Assembly (NCBI RefSeq): GCF_001595645.1
Contig: NZ_LNKT01000004.1
Coordinates: forward strand, 1 to 61,749
Length of the DNA: 61,749 nucleotides
Direction: 5' to 3'
Origin: Sulfurovum riftiae
GTDB taxonomy: Bacteria; Campylobacterota; Campylobacteria; Campylobacterales; Sulfurovaceae
The translations under genes and the position numbers were made by a program. Positions 8,579 to 17,272 of this stretch are shown here, one piece after another; position 1 is the stretch's first letter, and each line of letters opens with the position of its first letter. Under the pieces are notes generated by a model, which was given only the letters and a program-made list of their open reading frames with translations, was not told where the DNA came from and ran no database searches.

Positions 8579-8956
8579 ATGAAAAAAATAGTTCTTTCTA
8601 TGCTGTTGGCTGGGATTGGCTTGATCGCTGCTGAAGGTACAGTACCTTACAGGTCTGGTATATTGTTGCCTCCACAGGCTGATAAGATTTATGCAAAAGA
8701 GTGTGCACTCTGTCACGGAAAAGATGGTAAACAGACCAGCTTTTCAGGATTGACAAGAGTTTCGTATGCAAAAATTGCCGGAATGGATACTGCACAATTG
8801 GCGAAGACACTAAAAGAGTATAGAGGCGGCATAAAAAGCAAAGATTACCAGTTCCCTAACAAGTATGGTTACGGAGCAGTCATGAAAAGTGCAACAAGAG
8901 ATCTTTCCTGGGAAGAGATAGATGCAGTTGCCGAATATGTCAACGGATTAAAATAA
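8579..8956 (+). CDS. Small monohaem c-type cytochrome (SQR partner)
   Basis: A 125-residue exported cytochrome. A signal peptide spans about residues 1-18. A single haem-binding motif CALCH lies at 42-46, and a methionine near the C-terminus (VMKS) could be the axial ligand. An upstream in-frame ATG at 8546 exists, but the ATG at 8579 directly begins the signal peptide (MKKIVLSMLL) and is preferred. The SQR-type flavoprotein starts 9 bp after its stop, so the two are surely co-transcribed and the cytochrome is the probable electron acceptor. It resembles the cytochrome at 18552-18872 in size and in its C-terminal segment. Confidence 0.85.
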   Translation: MKKIVLSMLLAGIGLIAAEGTVPYRSGILLPPQADKIYAKECALCHGKDGKQTSFSGLTRVSYAKIAGMDTAQLAKTLKEYRGGIKSKDYQFPNKYGYGAVMKSATRDLSWEEIDAVAEYVNGLK

Positions 8957-8965
8957 AGGGTAGAT

Positions 8966-10438
8966 ATGGATCATAAATATATTGAAAAAATGTTATCGAA
9001 GATGGATGAAGATCTTTCGAAAAATGGTATGAGTAGAAGAGATGCCATGAAATTGGCCGGTATCGCTGGTGCCGGTATGTTCATGGGTGGTGCAACTGCT
9101 GCTTCTGCAGCTGAAGAAGCAGCAGCTAAGAGCAATGCCAAGGGTAAAATTGTTATTGTTGGCGGCGGTCTTGCCGGTATGAGTACGGCTGCAAGGTTGA
9201 CACTCAACTTGAAAAACCCGGATATTACGGTGATCGAGCCTCAGGAACTGTCTGTCTCTTACCAGCCGGGGCAAACATTGGTAGGTGCCGGTATTTGGGA
9301 TGAAGATGATATTGCCTACAAGAGAGATGATTTTGTGCCAGATGGAGTAAAGATCATTAAAGAGAGAGCGATCCTTTTTAACCCGCAAGAGAATAAACTG
9401 ACAACAGACAAAGGTACAGTAGTTTCGTATGACTACCTTATCCTTGCAACAGGATTACATCTTGATTTCGAGAGAATCAGAGGGTTGGAAGAAGCTGGTC
9501 GTGCGATGTCCGCGGGAGATAATGAAAGACTTCTCAAAGCTTTGGGAGATGATGGTATCTGTTCTATCTATACTGCCAAAGGTGCGACAAAAACCTGGGA
9601 GCAGATGCAAAAGTATATTGCGCAGGCAAAATCCGGTAAAAAAACCAAATTTGTATTTACGCACCCTAACACACCAGTCAAGTGTGGTGGTGCACCGAAG
9701 AAGATCATGTATTTGACAAATGCCAGACTGAAAGAAGCTGGTGCCAGAGAGAATGCCGAATTGACTTTTTACCCGAACGGTGGAGCTATGTTCGGTGTTC
9801 CTGAGTATCATGATGCGATCCTTGGGCAATTCAAGAGAGAAGATTTCAAGTGGCATTATAGACATAATCTTATAGAGGTCGATAAAGAGAAGAAGATTGC
9901 TGTATTTGATGCCAAATGGCAGGAGAAGGGTCCCTGGGATCCTGTTCTGAAAGACTTTGAAGTTATTCCCAAGCATGAGAAAGTAAGAGTGCCGTATGAC
10001 TTCCTGCATATCACACCACCGCAGCTTGCGCCAAGAGAGATCGCAGAATCAGACCTTGGATCGGCTAAAGGTTGGGTACCTGTTAACAAAGAGACACTTC
10101 AGCACATCAGATACGAGAATGTATTCTCGTTGGGAGATGTTGCTCAGGTACCTATGGGTAAAACAGGTGGATCTGCAAGAAAGCAGTACAAAGTTGTTGT
10201 AGAGAATCTTATCGCACTTATGAATGGCAAGAAGCTTGAATCGAAATATGCCGGATATACTGTTTGTCCATTGATCACAGATATCGGTACGGTAATGCTT
10301 GCAGAGTTTGACTGGACGGTAAAACCAACACCTTCATTCCCTCTTGACCCAACGGTAGAGAGATGGATCTGGTGGTTGATGAAAGTGTATGCCTTGAAGC
10401 CTATGACCATTTACGGAATGCTTTCCGGTAGAGCATAA
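8966..10438 (+). CDS. sqr: Tat-exported sulfide:quinone oxidoreductase-type flavoprotein
   Basis: A 490-residue FAD enzyme expected to oxidise sulfide to sulfur or polysulfide in the periplasm. A twin-arginine signal (SRRDAMKLAG) lies near residues 23-32 with a hydrophobic stretch after it. The FAD fold begins KIVIVGGGLAGMS at about 61. Three cysteines match those of SQRs: C199, C240 (in VKCGGAPKK) and C434 (in YTVCPLIT). The C-terminal region is aromatic and amphipathic, as in membrane-attached SQRs. The cytochrome gene just upstream suggests electrons may pass to cytochrome c, as in flavocytochrome c. I cannot fix the SQR subtype by eye. Followed 22 bp later by a small acidic hypothetical gene. 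Confidence 0.82.
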   Translation: MDHKYIEKMLSKMDEDLSKNGMSRRDAMKLAGIAGAGMFMGGATAASAAEEAAAKSNAKGKIVIVGGGLAGMSTAARLTLNLKNPDITVIEPQELSVSYQPGQTLVGAGIWDEDDIAYKRDDFVPDGVKIIKERAILFNPQENKLTTDKGTVVSYDYLILATGLHLDFERIRGLEEAGRAMSAGDNERLLKALGDDGICSIYTAKGATKTWEQMQKYIAQAKSGKKTKFVFTHPNTPVKCGGAPKKIMYLTNARLKEAGARENAELTFYPNGGAMFGVPEYHDAILGQFKREDFKWHYRHNLIEVDKEKKIAVFDAKWQEKGPWDPVLKDFEVIPKHEKVRVPYDFLHITPPQLAPREIAESDLGSAKGWVPVNKETLQHIRYENVFSLGDVAQVPMGKTGGSARKQYKVVVENLIALMNGKKLESKYAGYTVCPLITDIGTVMLAEFDWTVKPTPSFPLDPTVERWIWWLMKVYALKPMTIYGMLSGRA

Positions 10439-10460
10439 GATACAGGTTTTAGGATAGTTT

Positions 10461-10880
10461 ATGCAAATAGAATTTGAGCTTGTTACCTATGATGACAAGT
10501 TGGATAAGTTTGAGTTGGATGAAACCATATATCAGATAGAGATAGATGATGATGAAGCGAAGACCTATGAGCTTCTGAAAGATTCAGATATGCATCTGTA
10601 TAACTGGCTGAAAGAGTCCGACTTTTTTACTAAGTACATTGAAGAGGAGGTGTATCCAGACAGCGAGAATAAAAAAATTGCCATTAGTGATATCAATGGC
10701 ATTAGCTTCAGGAGATTTTATTTTTTTAAAGTCACAAGTGGCGACAGTCATTATGAATATTTTAAAAAACTTTTTGATATTCATGAAGAATCGGATTGGC
10801 AAGATAGAGAGGATGTTGGAGAAGAGATTCTTCGGCATTTATCAACAAAAAGACAAGAGCTTATTCTTAACCTCGGTTGA
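10461..10880 (+). CDS. Acidic hypothetical protein between SQR and soxC
   Basis: I do not recognise this 139-residue protein. It is strongly acidic (clusters such as IEIDDDEA), has no signal peptide or membrane segment, and so is probably cytoplasmic. It lies 22 bp after the SQR gene and 25 bp before soxC in the same orientation, which implies one transcript. A chaperone-like or Tat/cofactor-assembly role for the exported SQR or SoxC would fit its location, but no motif supports that. Confidence 0.65.
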   Translation: MQIEFELVTYDDKLDKFELDETIYQIEIDDDEAKTYELLKDSDMHLYNWLKESDFFTKYIEEEVYPDSENKKIAISDINGISFRRFYFFKVTSGDSHYEYFKKLFDIHEESDWQDREDVGEEILRHLSTKRQELILNLG

Positions 10881-10905
10881 TACAATTTAAAATAAAGGAG
10901 AAAAA

Positions 10906-12204
10906 TTGAATAAAAAGCAAGAAGAAAAATTAACATCTGCCAGCAGAAGAGATTTTTTCAAAAAAACTGCATCTGTAAGTGCTGTTGCTGCTACCAGTAT
11001 AGTGGCTCCAAGTACAGTGCTTGCCGATGATGAAAATATTATTCATCATGTAAAGTGGGGAACTACTTTGGGTGATGAGTGTAATAAAAACCCTTATGGT
11101 GTGCCATCATTGTATGAGCATAATGTCGTAAGAAGAACATCGGCACTTATGTCTTCGGCAGGAGATATGCATGCTGCTATCTCAATGACACCGATCGCTG
11201 AACTTGAAGGTATTATTGTACCGAACGGATTGCACTTTACGCGTACACACAATGGTGTTGCACATGTCGATCCGAACAAATGGAGATTGATGATCCATGG
11301 TTTGGTCGAAAAACCGATCGTTCTTACGCTGGATGAGCTCAAGAGATACCCGAGCGAAAGCAGGATCCTTTTCCTGGAGTGTCCGTCAAACTCTGCAGCA
11401 GAGTGGAAAGGCCCACAGTTCGGAACGGCTCAGTTTGTAAAAGGGATGATGTCCTGTGCCGAGTGGACAGGTGTTCGTCTTAAAACAATACTTGATGAAC
11501 TTGGTCTTAAGCCTGAAGCGAAATGGATGCTTGCAGAAGGTTCAGACGGTTCAGAAATGAGTAGAACACTACCGGTTGAAAAAGTACTTGATGATGTCAT
11601 GATCGTCTATGCACAAAATGGTGAAGCATTACGTGACGAGCAGGGATATCCGGTTCGTCTCATGGCACCGGGCTGGGAAGCGAACCTCTGTGTAAAGTGG
11701 TTGAAGAGACTAGAGTTCGGTGATGAACCATGGCATGCAAAAGAGGAGACATCCAAATATACTGTGTTGACTCCAAGCGGAAGAGCGATCCAGCATTTCT
11801 ATGCACTGGAAACGAACTCTATCATTACTTCTCCGGCACCGGAAAAAGACTGGACAGACCTTAAAAAGGGTGACCTTGTCGAGATCGAAGGTCTGGCATG
11901 GAGCGGTTATGGGACCATAAAAGGTGTAGATATCAGCTTTGACGGCGGTAAAAACTGGGTAGAAGCACAGCTTAAAGGTTTGGTTCTTCCTAAGTGTTGG
12001 ACGAGATTCTCCTACATGTATAAGTATGAGGGTAAACCATTGTTGCTGCAAAGTCGTTCTTATGATGACTCAGGTGATGTTCAGCCGACTGTCAATCAGG
12101 AAAAAGCTGTTGTAGGTGTTGAAGGTGTATATCACAGAAATGCCATTATTACATGGAAAGTAGCTGCAAATGGGGAGGTTAGCAATGTTCAAATTAGATC
12201 GTAA
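10906..12204 (+). CDS. soxC: Sulfane dehydrogenase subunit SoxC (molybdopterin enzyme)
   Basis: A 432-residue molybdopterin protein of the sulfite-oxidase fold. With SoxD it forms the sulfur dehydrogenase that oxidises sulfane sulfur bound to SoxY in the periplasm. It has a twin-arginine signal (ASRRDFF, about 12-18) and the molybdenum-ligand cysteine C159 in FLECPSN. The usual LECSGN is altered to LECPSN. The start is TTG at 10906, supported by AAAGGAG six bases upstream; no closer ATG gives the Tat signal. Its end overlaps soxD by 20 bp. The pair soxCD followed by soxYZ, apart from soxXAB, is the known Campylobacterota arrangement. Confidence 0.95.
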   Translation: MNKKQEEKLTSASRRDFFKKTASVSAVAATSIVAPSTVLADDENIIHHVKWGTTLGDECNKNPYGVPSLYEHNVVRRTSALMSSAGDMHAAISMTPIAELEGIIVPNGLHFTRTHNGVAHVDPNKWRLMIHGLVEKPIVLTLDELKRYPSESRILFLECPSNSAAEWKGPQFGTAQFVKGMMSCAEWTGVRLKTILDELGLKPEAKWMLAEGSDGSEMSRTLPVEKVLDDVMIVYAQNGEALRDEQGYPVRLMAPGWEANLCVKWLKRLEFGDEPWHAKEETSKYTVLTPSGRAIQHFYALETNSIITSPAPEKDWTDLKKGDLVEIEGLAWSGYGTIKGVDISFDGGKNWVEAQLKGLVLPKCWTRFSYMYKYEGKPLLLQSRSYDDSGDVQPTVNQEKAVVGVEGVYHRNAIITWKVAANGEVSNVQIRS

Positions 12205-13354
12205 ATTAATCACTCTTGGTATGACATTGGCACTGAGCTCAACGCTTGCTATGGCTGCTGCAAGTCAGCAATGTATACCGGGTGTATATGAGTCAAAGCC
12301 CGGTGCCATTGACGGTGGTGTGATTTATCCGAGAAAAAACGGTGTTTACACTGCATACAGATATAACACACAGAGTACAAAAGGCATTTGGTTTGGTAGA
12401 ACACCTACCAAAAATGAGATAAAAGCATGGGATGTAGATGCTCGCCCGGATGGCAAAGGATTGCCTGAAGGTGAAGGTTCTGTTGAACTTGGAGATGAAC
12501 TCTTCGAAGCACAATGTGCCATTTGTCATGGTGAGTTTGGTGGAGGCGGAAAAGGGTATCCTCAACTTGCTGGCGGAAATATGGAAAAAGATGAAAATGG
12601 TGTAATAAAAACACTTAAAAACCAAAGAGAATACGGCAAAACAGATGCTCCTAAAAGAACAGTAGGAACTTATTGGCCATATGCTACTACGCTTTTCACA
12701 TATATCAGAGATGCAATGCCATATGCGCATCCTAAATCTTTGACCAATGATGAAGTGTATGCGATCACCGCGTATATCCTTGCTCAAAATGAGATAGAGA
12801 TAGATGGTGAAGAGTTGGATGATGACTATGTTCTAAACAGAGAAAAACTTGTAAAAGTGGTTCTTCCGAACAAGGATGGTTTCTATCCGGATATCGATGG
12901 CCCAAAAGGCCCAGCAAACGTAAAAGCATTCTTTGCTAATCGTCCCAAGAATATCGGTATGGGTAAAAGATGTATGAAGGATTGTAAAGATCCAGGTGGT
13001 CAGGATGGTAAAACGGAACCTTTCGTAGTCAAGATCAAGTACGAAATGAAAGATGTTGTGCCTCCATATGCGTATGCTAAAGATCTTCCACCTGAAACAG
13101 ATGCAGGAAATGTATCTAAAGGTGAGAAATTGTATGAGGCATCTTGTAAACTTTGTCATGGGAATGACACCATGGGTGCTCCTGCTGTCGGTGATGCGGA
13201 TGCATGGAAAACAGTTATGAAAAAAGGTATGGATGAAGTCCTCAAGAATGCAATCAATGGTACAGGCGGTATGCCTCCAAAAGGTGGCAACATGGACCTT
13301 AGTGATGAAGACATCAAAGAGATCGTTGACTATATGGTAGGGGCAAGCAAATAA
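12185..13354 (+). CDS. soxD: Diheme cytochrome c SoxD
   Basis: A 389-residue exported diheme cytochrome, the electron-accepting subunit of the SoxCD sulfane dehydrogenase. The signal peptide covers about residues 1-25. Two haem sites are visible: CAICH at 111-115 and CKLCH at 321-325, each in a class I cytochrome domain (the second ends in GGMPPKGG and a DEDIKEIVDYM helix). The start at 12185 is chosen because GGGGAGG lies 7 bp upstream; an ATG at 12170 would precede this site and lacks one. It overlaps the end of soxC by 20 bp, so translation is likely coupled. Confidence 0.94.
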   Translation: MFKLDRKLITLGMTLALSSTLAMAAASQQCIPGVYESKPGAIDGGVIYPRKNGVYTAYRYNTQSTKGIWFGRTPTKNEIKAWDVDARPDGKGLPEGEGSVELGDELFEAQCAICHGEFGGGGKGYPQLAGGNMEKDENGVIKTLKNQREYGKTDAPKRTVGTYWPYATTLFTYIRDAMPYAHPKSLTNDEVYAITAYILAQNEIEIDGEELDDDYVLNREKLVKVVLPNKDGFYPDIDGPKGPANVKAFFANRPKNIGMGKRCMKDCKDPGGQDGKTEPFVVKIKYEMKDVVPPYAYAKDLPPETDAGNVSKGEKLYEASCKLCHGNDTMGAPAVGDADAWKTVMKKGMDEVLKNAINGTGGMPPKGGNMDLSDEDIKEIVDYMVGASK

Positions 13355-13447
13355 GTGAAACTCACATTTGCTCCACAATTAGTCAATAATATAATGCAAG
13401 CGAAGAGAAGCTTCTCTTGCAATCCAAATAAACAAAAAGGAAACAAA

Positions 13448-13906
13448 ATGGAAAGAAGAAAATTTTTAGGTATGGGTGTTGTAGCAGCAGCTGCTATTCT
13501 GGCACCAATGGGAAATCTGTATGCAGTAAACTTCAGAGAAACCAAGCCAAAGGCCTGGGAGGCAGCAAAATCAACAGATGCGATTAAAGCATTGTTCGGT
13601 GACGGTAAACTTGAAAAATCAGATAAGATCAAATTCGTAGCACCTAAGCTTGCAGAAAATGGCGGATCTATTCCTATTACACTTAAAAGTGATCTGGATA
13701 TTGAAACGATAGCACTTTTCCAAGATGCCAACCCAAGATCTTTGTCTGTTGTATTTTCCGTACCGGAAGGTCAGAAGGTAGACTACTCATTCAGAATCAA
13801 AATGAGACAAACTGCGTTGGTGACGATTGTAGCCAAGACCAGAGACGGAAAACTTTTAACAACAGGAAAAGAGATCGATGTATCTATCGGTGGTTGTGGA
13901 GGTTGA
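13448..13906 (+). CDS. soxY: Sulfur carrier subunit SoxY
   Basis: A 152-residue carrier on whose C-terminal cysteine sulfur intermediates are covalently bound during thiosulfate or sulfide oxidation. The terminal swinging-arm motif is intact (VSIGGCGG, at the very end). The N-terminus has a signal starting MERRKFLGMG, a short RR-type Tat-like leader ending near residue 22. An open frame extends upstream to 13355 but the ATG at 13448 begins the signal. It lies 93 bp after soxD and 69 bp before soxZ. Confidence 0.95.
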   Translation: MERRKFLGMGVVAAAAILAPMGNLYAVNFRETKPKAWEAAKSTDAIKALFGDGKLEKSDKIKFVAPKLAENGGSIPITLKSDLDIETIALFQDANPRSLSVVFSVPEGQKVDYSFRIKMRQTALVTIVAKTRDGKLLTTGKEIDVSIGGCGG

Positions 13907-13975
13907 TCTGACCCCTCCCCACATGTAGGACAATAGAAAAAACATAAGAAATAAAAATAAAGAGAAGGATATAAA

Positions 13976-14278
13976 ATGGGTAAAATGAAAATCAAAGCAA
14001 AAGAAAAAAATGGTGTTGTTCAAGTAAAAGCAATGTTCAAAAGCCTTATGGCAGATAAGGAAGAGGCAGAAAAAAAGAAAATTGATGTTCAATACATCAA
14101 GCGTATTGTAGGAAAAGCAAATGGCAAAATAGTTTTTGAAGCGGACACAAGTGGATTTATGTCAGAAAACCCTTTGATTAAATTCTCGTTCACGGGAGCC
14201 AAAAAAGGTGATGAGCTGGAATTTGAAATTACTGATAATAATGGCAAGACAGTGACAGGAAAGAAAAAAATCAAATAA
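13976..14278 (+). CDS. soxZ: SoxZ, partner of the SoxY sulfur carrier
   Basis: A 100-residue immunoglobulin-like protein starting MGKMKIKAKEK, of typical SoxZ length. The segment FMSENPLIKFSFTGAKKGDE matches the SoxZ core. It lacks a signal peptide, as usual: SoxZ is exported together with Tat-targeted SoxY. GAGAAGGA gives the ribosome-binding site. The metallohydrolase gene follows after 9 bp. Confidence 0.94.
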   Translation: MGKMKIKAKEKNGVVQVKAMFKSLMADKEEAEKKKIDVQYIKRIVGKANGKIVFEADTSGFMSENPLIKFSFTGAKKGDELEFEITDNNGKTVTGKKKIK

Positions 14279-14287
14279 AGGATACTT

Positions 14288-15409
14288 ATGAAAACAGTAT
14301 TAAGTATTGTTCTGATAGTGGCATTTCTTGCAGCAATGCCATTTATCGGGAATAAAAGTATCAAAGTTGAGAATCCAAGCAAACTCGATGCCGATGGCAA
14401 CTTCATAGTTCATGAATGGGTAGAACCGCATGAAGGTAAAGGCCCTGAGTGGGATTATAACTTAAAGCCGGTACAGATAAGTGAAAGAGTATGGTGTTTC
14501 TTTGGTGCCTTGGAGATGCCAACAAAAGATAATGCCGGAAATATGTCGAACAGTTGTTATATCAAAGGGGACGATCAGTGGATCACCTGGGATACGGGAC
14601 CTTCGTATATCTTCGCAAAGCAGGCATATGCACAAATGAAAAAAATTGCAGATATGCCTGTAAAAACTGTTATTATCAGTCATGAGCATGATGACCATTG
14701 GCTGGGTAACAATTACTATAAAGAAGTGCATGGTGCTACAATCTATGGTACAGAATTGATCAATGAGAATTACTATGGACCAAGACATGTAGAAGGGAAA
14801 GATTATCCTGGTATGCAGACAAGAATGATCAAAGCACTTTATCAGAACGCGATCAGAGGTACAGTACTTGCTCGTGTAGATAAAGCGTTTGACGAGACAA
14901 CCAAATTTACTATTTCAGGTGTGAATCTTGAATATGTAAAAGTTGGCTATGCACACTCGGAAGAAGATTGGTTCCTTTATTTGCCGGACGATAAAGTAGT
15001 ATTGGCCGCTGATGTTGTTATGAACGGCCGGGTGACTTCAAACAGAGACGGTATTGTTATCGGACAGATCAATGCGATTAATGCAATTCGGGCTAGAGAG
15101 TGGGAACACTTGGTTCCAGGACATGGATTTGTCACAGACAAGACAGCAGCAGATGAATCCGTAAAATATTTTGCATTGCTTAAAGACAGAGTTCTTGAAA
15201 AAATGGAAGATGGTGTGATTGCGGATTTTATTACAAGAGAAGTGACTCTGCCTGAGTTTAAAGACAAAGATCTGTATTGGATACTGAGTCCAGGAAACGT
15301 ATTTAGATCGTATGAAGAACTGGAAATGTATGACGAAGATGATCTCATTGATTACAGTGCGGAAAAAAACAGTAACGATGAAGAAGATGAAGAAAAAGAG
15401 GCAGCGTAA
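14288..15409 (+). CDS. Exported metallo-beta-lactamase-fold hydrolase (SoxH-like)
   Basis: A 373-residue protein with an N-terminal signal or anchor (about 1-20) and a metallo-beta-lactamase domain. The metal-binding HxHxDH motif is SHEHDDHWLGN at 131-141. Further metal ligands are likely in the D in LAADVV and H in VPGHGF. The C-terminus is highly acidic. Genes of this fold called soxH accompany sox clusters in other bacteria but are dispensable where tested, and their substrate is unclear. It starts 9 bp after soxZ and is followed 5 bp later by a thioredoxin-fold gene, so it belongs to the sox transcript. Confidence 0.85.
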   Translation: MKTVLSIVLIVAFLAAMPFIGNKSIKVENPSKLDADGNFIVHEWVEPHEGKGPEWDYNLKPVQISERVWCFFGALEMPTKDNAGNMSNSCYIKGDDQWITWDTGPSYIFAKQAYAQMKKIADMPVKTVIISHEHDDHWLGNNYYKEVHGATIYGTELINENYYGPRHVEGKDYPGMQTRMIKALYQNAIRGTVLARVDKAFDETTKFTISGVNLEYVKVGYAHSEEDWFLYLPDDKVVLAADVVMNGRVTSNRDGIVIGQINAINAIRAREWEHLVPGHGFVTDKTAADESVKYFALLKDRVLEKMEDGVIADFITREVTLPEFKDKDLYWILSPGNVFRSYEELEMYDEDDLIDYSAEKNSNDEEDEEKEAA

Positions 15410-15414
15410 AATAA

Positions 15415-15855
15415 GTGTATTTTAAAAGACTTGTTTTCATGCTTTTGACATTTGTCAGCATGACTCTTGCTGGTGATGTCGATCTTGATCAACTTGTAGC
15501 AGAAGCAAAAAAAACCAATAAACATATATTGGTTTTTTTGCACATTACAGGATGTAACTACTGCCTTAAAATGCAGGAGTGGACATTTGATGATGATAGA
15601 GTCATTGAGGCCATAAAAAAAGATTTTATTTTTGTAGATATCAATGTCAGAGACAAGGGTCTTGTATCCTTTGACAATATGAAAGTCAGCAAACTTAAAT
15701 TCGCAAAAGAGATTGGCTACCCCATGTATCCAAGTTGTCTGTTTTTTGATAAAAATGGAGAACTTGTATATGATGAAGTAGGGTACAGAGATGAAGAGAA
15801 GTTTCTCGATACGCTGAAACTTGTCAGCACAAAAGCCTATAATGATACGGAGTAA
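15415..15855 (+). CDS. Periplasmic thioredoxin-fold protein (SoxW-like)
   Basis: A 146-residue exported thioredoxin-like protein. A signal peptide covers roughly residues 1-19 and the redox motif CNYC sits in TGCNYCLKMQ near residue 46. A cis-proline-like YPMYPSC segment follows. It probably keeps Sox cysteines, such as that of SoxY, reduced. The start is GTG 5 bp after the preceding stop; a later ATG (15439) would shorten the signal peptide. A second thioredoxin-fold gene with CKHC lies at 20901-21317. Confidence 0.8.
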   Translation: MYFKRLVFMLLTFVSMTLAGDVDLDQLVAEAKKTNKHILVFLHITGCNYCLKMQEWTFDDDRVIEAIKKDFIFVDINVRDKGLVSFDNMKVSKLKFAKEIGYPMYPSCLFFDKNGELVYDEVGYRDEEKFLDTLKLVSTKAYNDTE

Positions 15856-15865
15856 AGTGGGTACA

Positions 15866-16297
15866 ATGACCAAAGTTGGTAATGTTTGCTTCTTGTTCTG
15901 TTCCTTTGTTGAAGGTCGTGCGCGGGCTGATGAATTACTGCTGGATACCAAAGGTATCATAAAAGACAAGCATTATAATAAAAATATAGAGAGATCGGTT
16001 CTTCTTGCTTCGATGCAGAGCTATGCACTTGTAAAAAAGCAGAGTATTGATGTACCTTATGGTGTATTGGGCGAAAATCTTCTTATGGATTATAATCCAT
16101 ACCATCTTCCAGGCGGATCCAGACTCAAGATCGGTAATGTTGTTTTAGAGATCAGCCAGCACTGTACACTTTGCAAGGGGCTTGCGAAAGTAGATGCAAA
16201 ACTGCCAAAACTGCTTAAAAATGATAGAGGTATTTTTGCCAAAGTAATAGAACCGGGAAGCATTAAAGATGGTGATGCCATCTATCTTTTAGACTGA
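15866..16297 (+). CDS. MOSC-domain protein
   Basis: A 143-residue protein resembling the MOSC fold of molybdenum-cofactor sulfurases and YiiM-like proteins, with YGVLGENLL, a GSRLKIG strand and an EISQHCTLC segment with two cysteines. It may handle the molybdenum cofactor or sulfur for SoxC, which is an inference from position. The frame opens at 15821 inside the preceding gene, but the ATG at 15866, 10 bp after the upstream stop, gives the natural start (MTKVGNV). It is the last gene of the soxCDYZ transcript. Confidence 0.75.
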   Translation: MTKVGNVCFLFCSFVEGRARADELLLDTKGIIKDKHYNKNIERSVLLASMQSYALVKKQSIDVPYGVLGENLLMDYNPYHLPGGSRLKIGNVVLEISQHCTLCKGLAKVDAKLPKLLKNDRGIFAKVIEPGSIKDGDAIYLLD

Positions 16298-16324
16298 TCA
16301 TTGCCATATAATAACAACATATAC

Positions 16325-16351
16325 AATACTCCAGAAATGTATAATACTCCA
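16325..16351 (+). promoter_or_regulatory. Direct repeat overlapping the promoter of the TPR gene
   Basis: AATACTCCA occurs at 16325-16333 and again at 16343-16351, 18 bp apart. A TATAAT -10 box (16340-16345) overlaps the second copy. The gene starts 33 bp further on. The arrangement would suit a repressor binding over the promoter. Confidence 0.45.
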
Positions 16352-16383
16352 CCAAATACAAGATCGATAATCAAGGGAAATAA

Positions 16384-17139
16384 ATGAAAAATCTATTATT
16401 CAGTATGGTTATTTTGGGGGTAACACTGCTTTTCGGACATGGCCCAAACTATAACCTTGCTGAAGCTGCCAAAAAAAGAGGTGATTACAAAGGGGCTATA
16501 AAATATACCCTTAAACAGCTGGATGCTGATATCGATACCTATGGGGAGTATGCAAAAGAGAACATCATCAGCTACTCAAAGCTGGGATACTATTCTGAAA
16601 AAACAGGAGCGTATGAGGATGCTCTGAAATACAGTTTCAAGGCTTTGGAAATACAAAAAAAATGCTCAAAAGAAGAGGATAAAACCATAGCTACCGCCTA
16701 TAACAATATAGGGGGAATATACAGTAAGCTTGGAAAATACCAGGATTCACTTAAGTATTACTTTAAGTCATTAGAGATACAAAAGAGAATTTTTGGAGAA
16801 AATTACCGTACGTCAGCCGTTACCTACAATAATATAGCCGGAGCCTACCGCAAGCTGGAAAAGTATACAGAAGCACTTGAGTATTATACTAAAGCCCTGG
16901 AGATACAAAAGGAGACTTTAGGCAAAGATCATTATTCTACCGCTTTGACGCATAGCAATATAGGTTTGGTCTACTTTAAACTGGGGAAATATAAAAAGGC
17001 ACTGAATGAATTGGATAAAACTTTAAAGATACGGGAAAAGATGTTTGGTAAAGAACATTCAATTACCAGGAAAACACAAAGCAATATCGAGTATGTAAAA
17101 AAAGAAATGATAAAAAATAGTAAAAAGAATCATAAATAA
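16384..17139 (+). CDS. Exported tetratricopeptide-repeat protein
   Basis: A 251-residue protein with a signal peptide (about 1-18) and five tetratricopeptide repeats spaced about 42 residues apart, of the kinesin-light-chain type. Recurrent words are YNNIGGIYSKLGKY, YNNIAGAYRKLEKY and SNIGLVYFKLGKY, each followed by LEIQK-like helices. Such repeats mediate protein-protein contacts; the partner is unknown. It has its own likely promoter (TATAAT at 16340-16345) and lies between the sox transcript and the tandem DUF302 gene, so it may or may not be part of sulfur metabolism. Confidence 0.8.
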   Translation: MKNLLFSMVILGVTLLFGHGPNYNLAEAAKKRGDYKGAIKYTLKQLDADIDTYGEYAKENIISYSKLGYYSEKTGAYEDALKYSFKALEIQKKCSKEEDKTIATAYNNIGGIYSKLGKYQDSLKYYFKSLEIQKRIFGENYRTSAVTYNNIAGAYRKLEKYTEALEYYTKALEIQKETLGKDHYSTALTHSNIGLVYFKLGKYKKALNELDKTLKIREKMFGKEHSITRKTQSNIEYVKKEMIKNSKKNHK

Positions 17140-17272
17140 TTTTTGAGTAAAATTGTATAATGTTACACTTTTGATTTACACTAGCTTATGGTGGCATATA
17201 AAGAATGAAAAAGTAATTTATAATAGATTTTTTGCTAGAATCAATCATACCAAATCAACACTAAGGAAAAAA

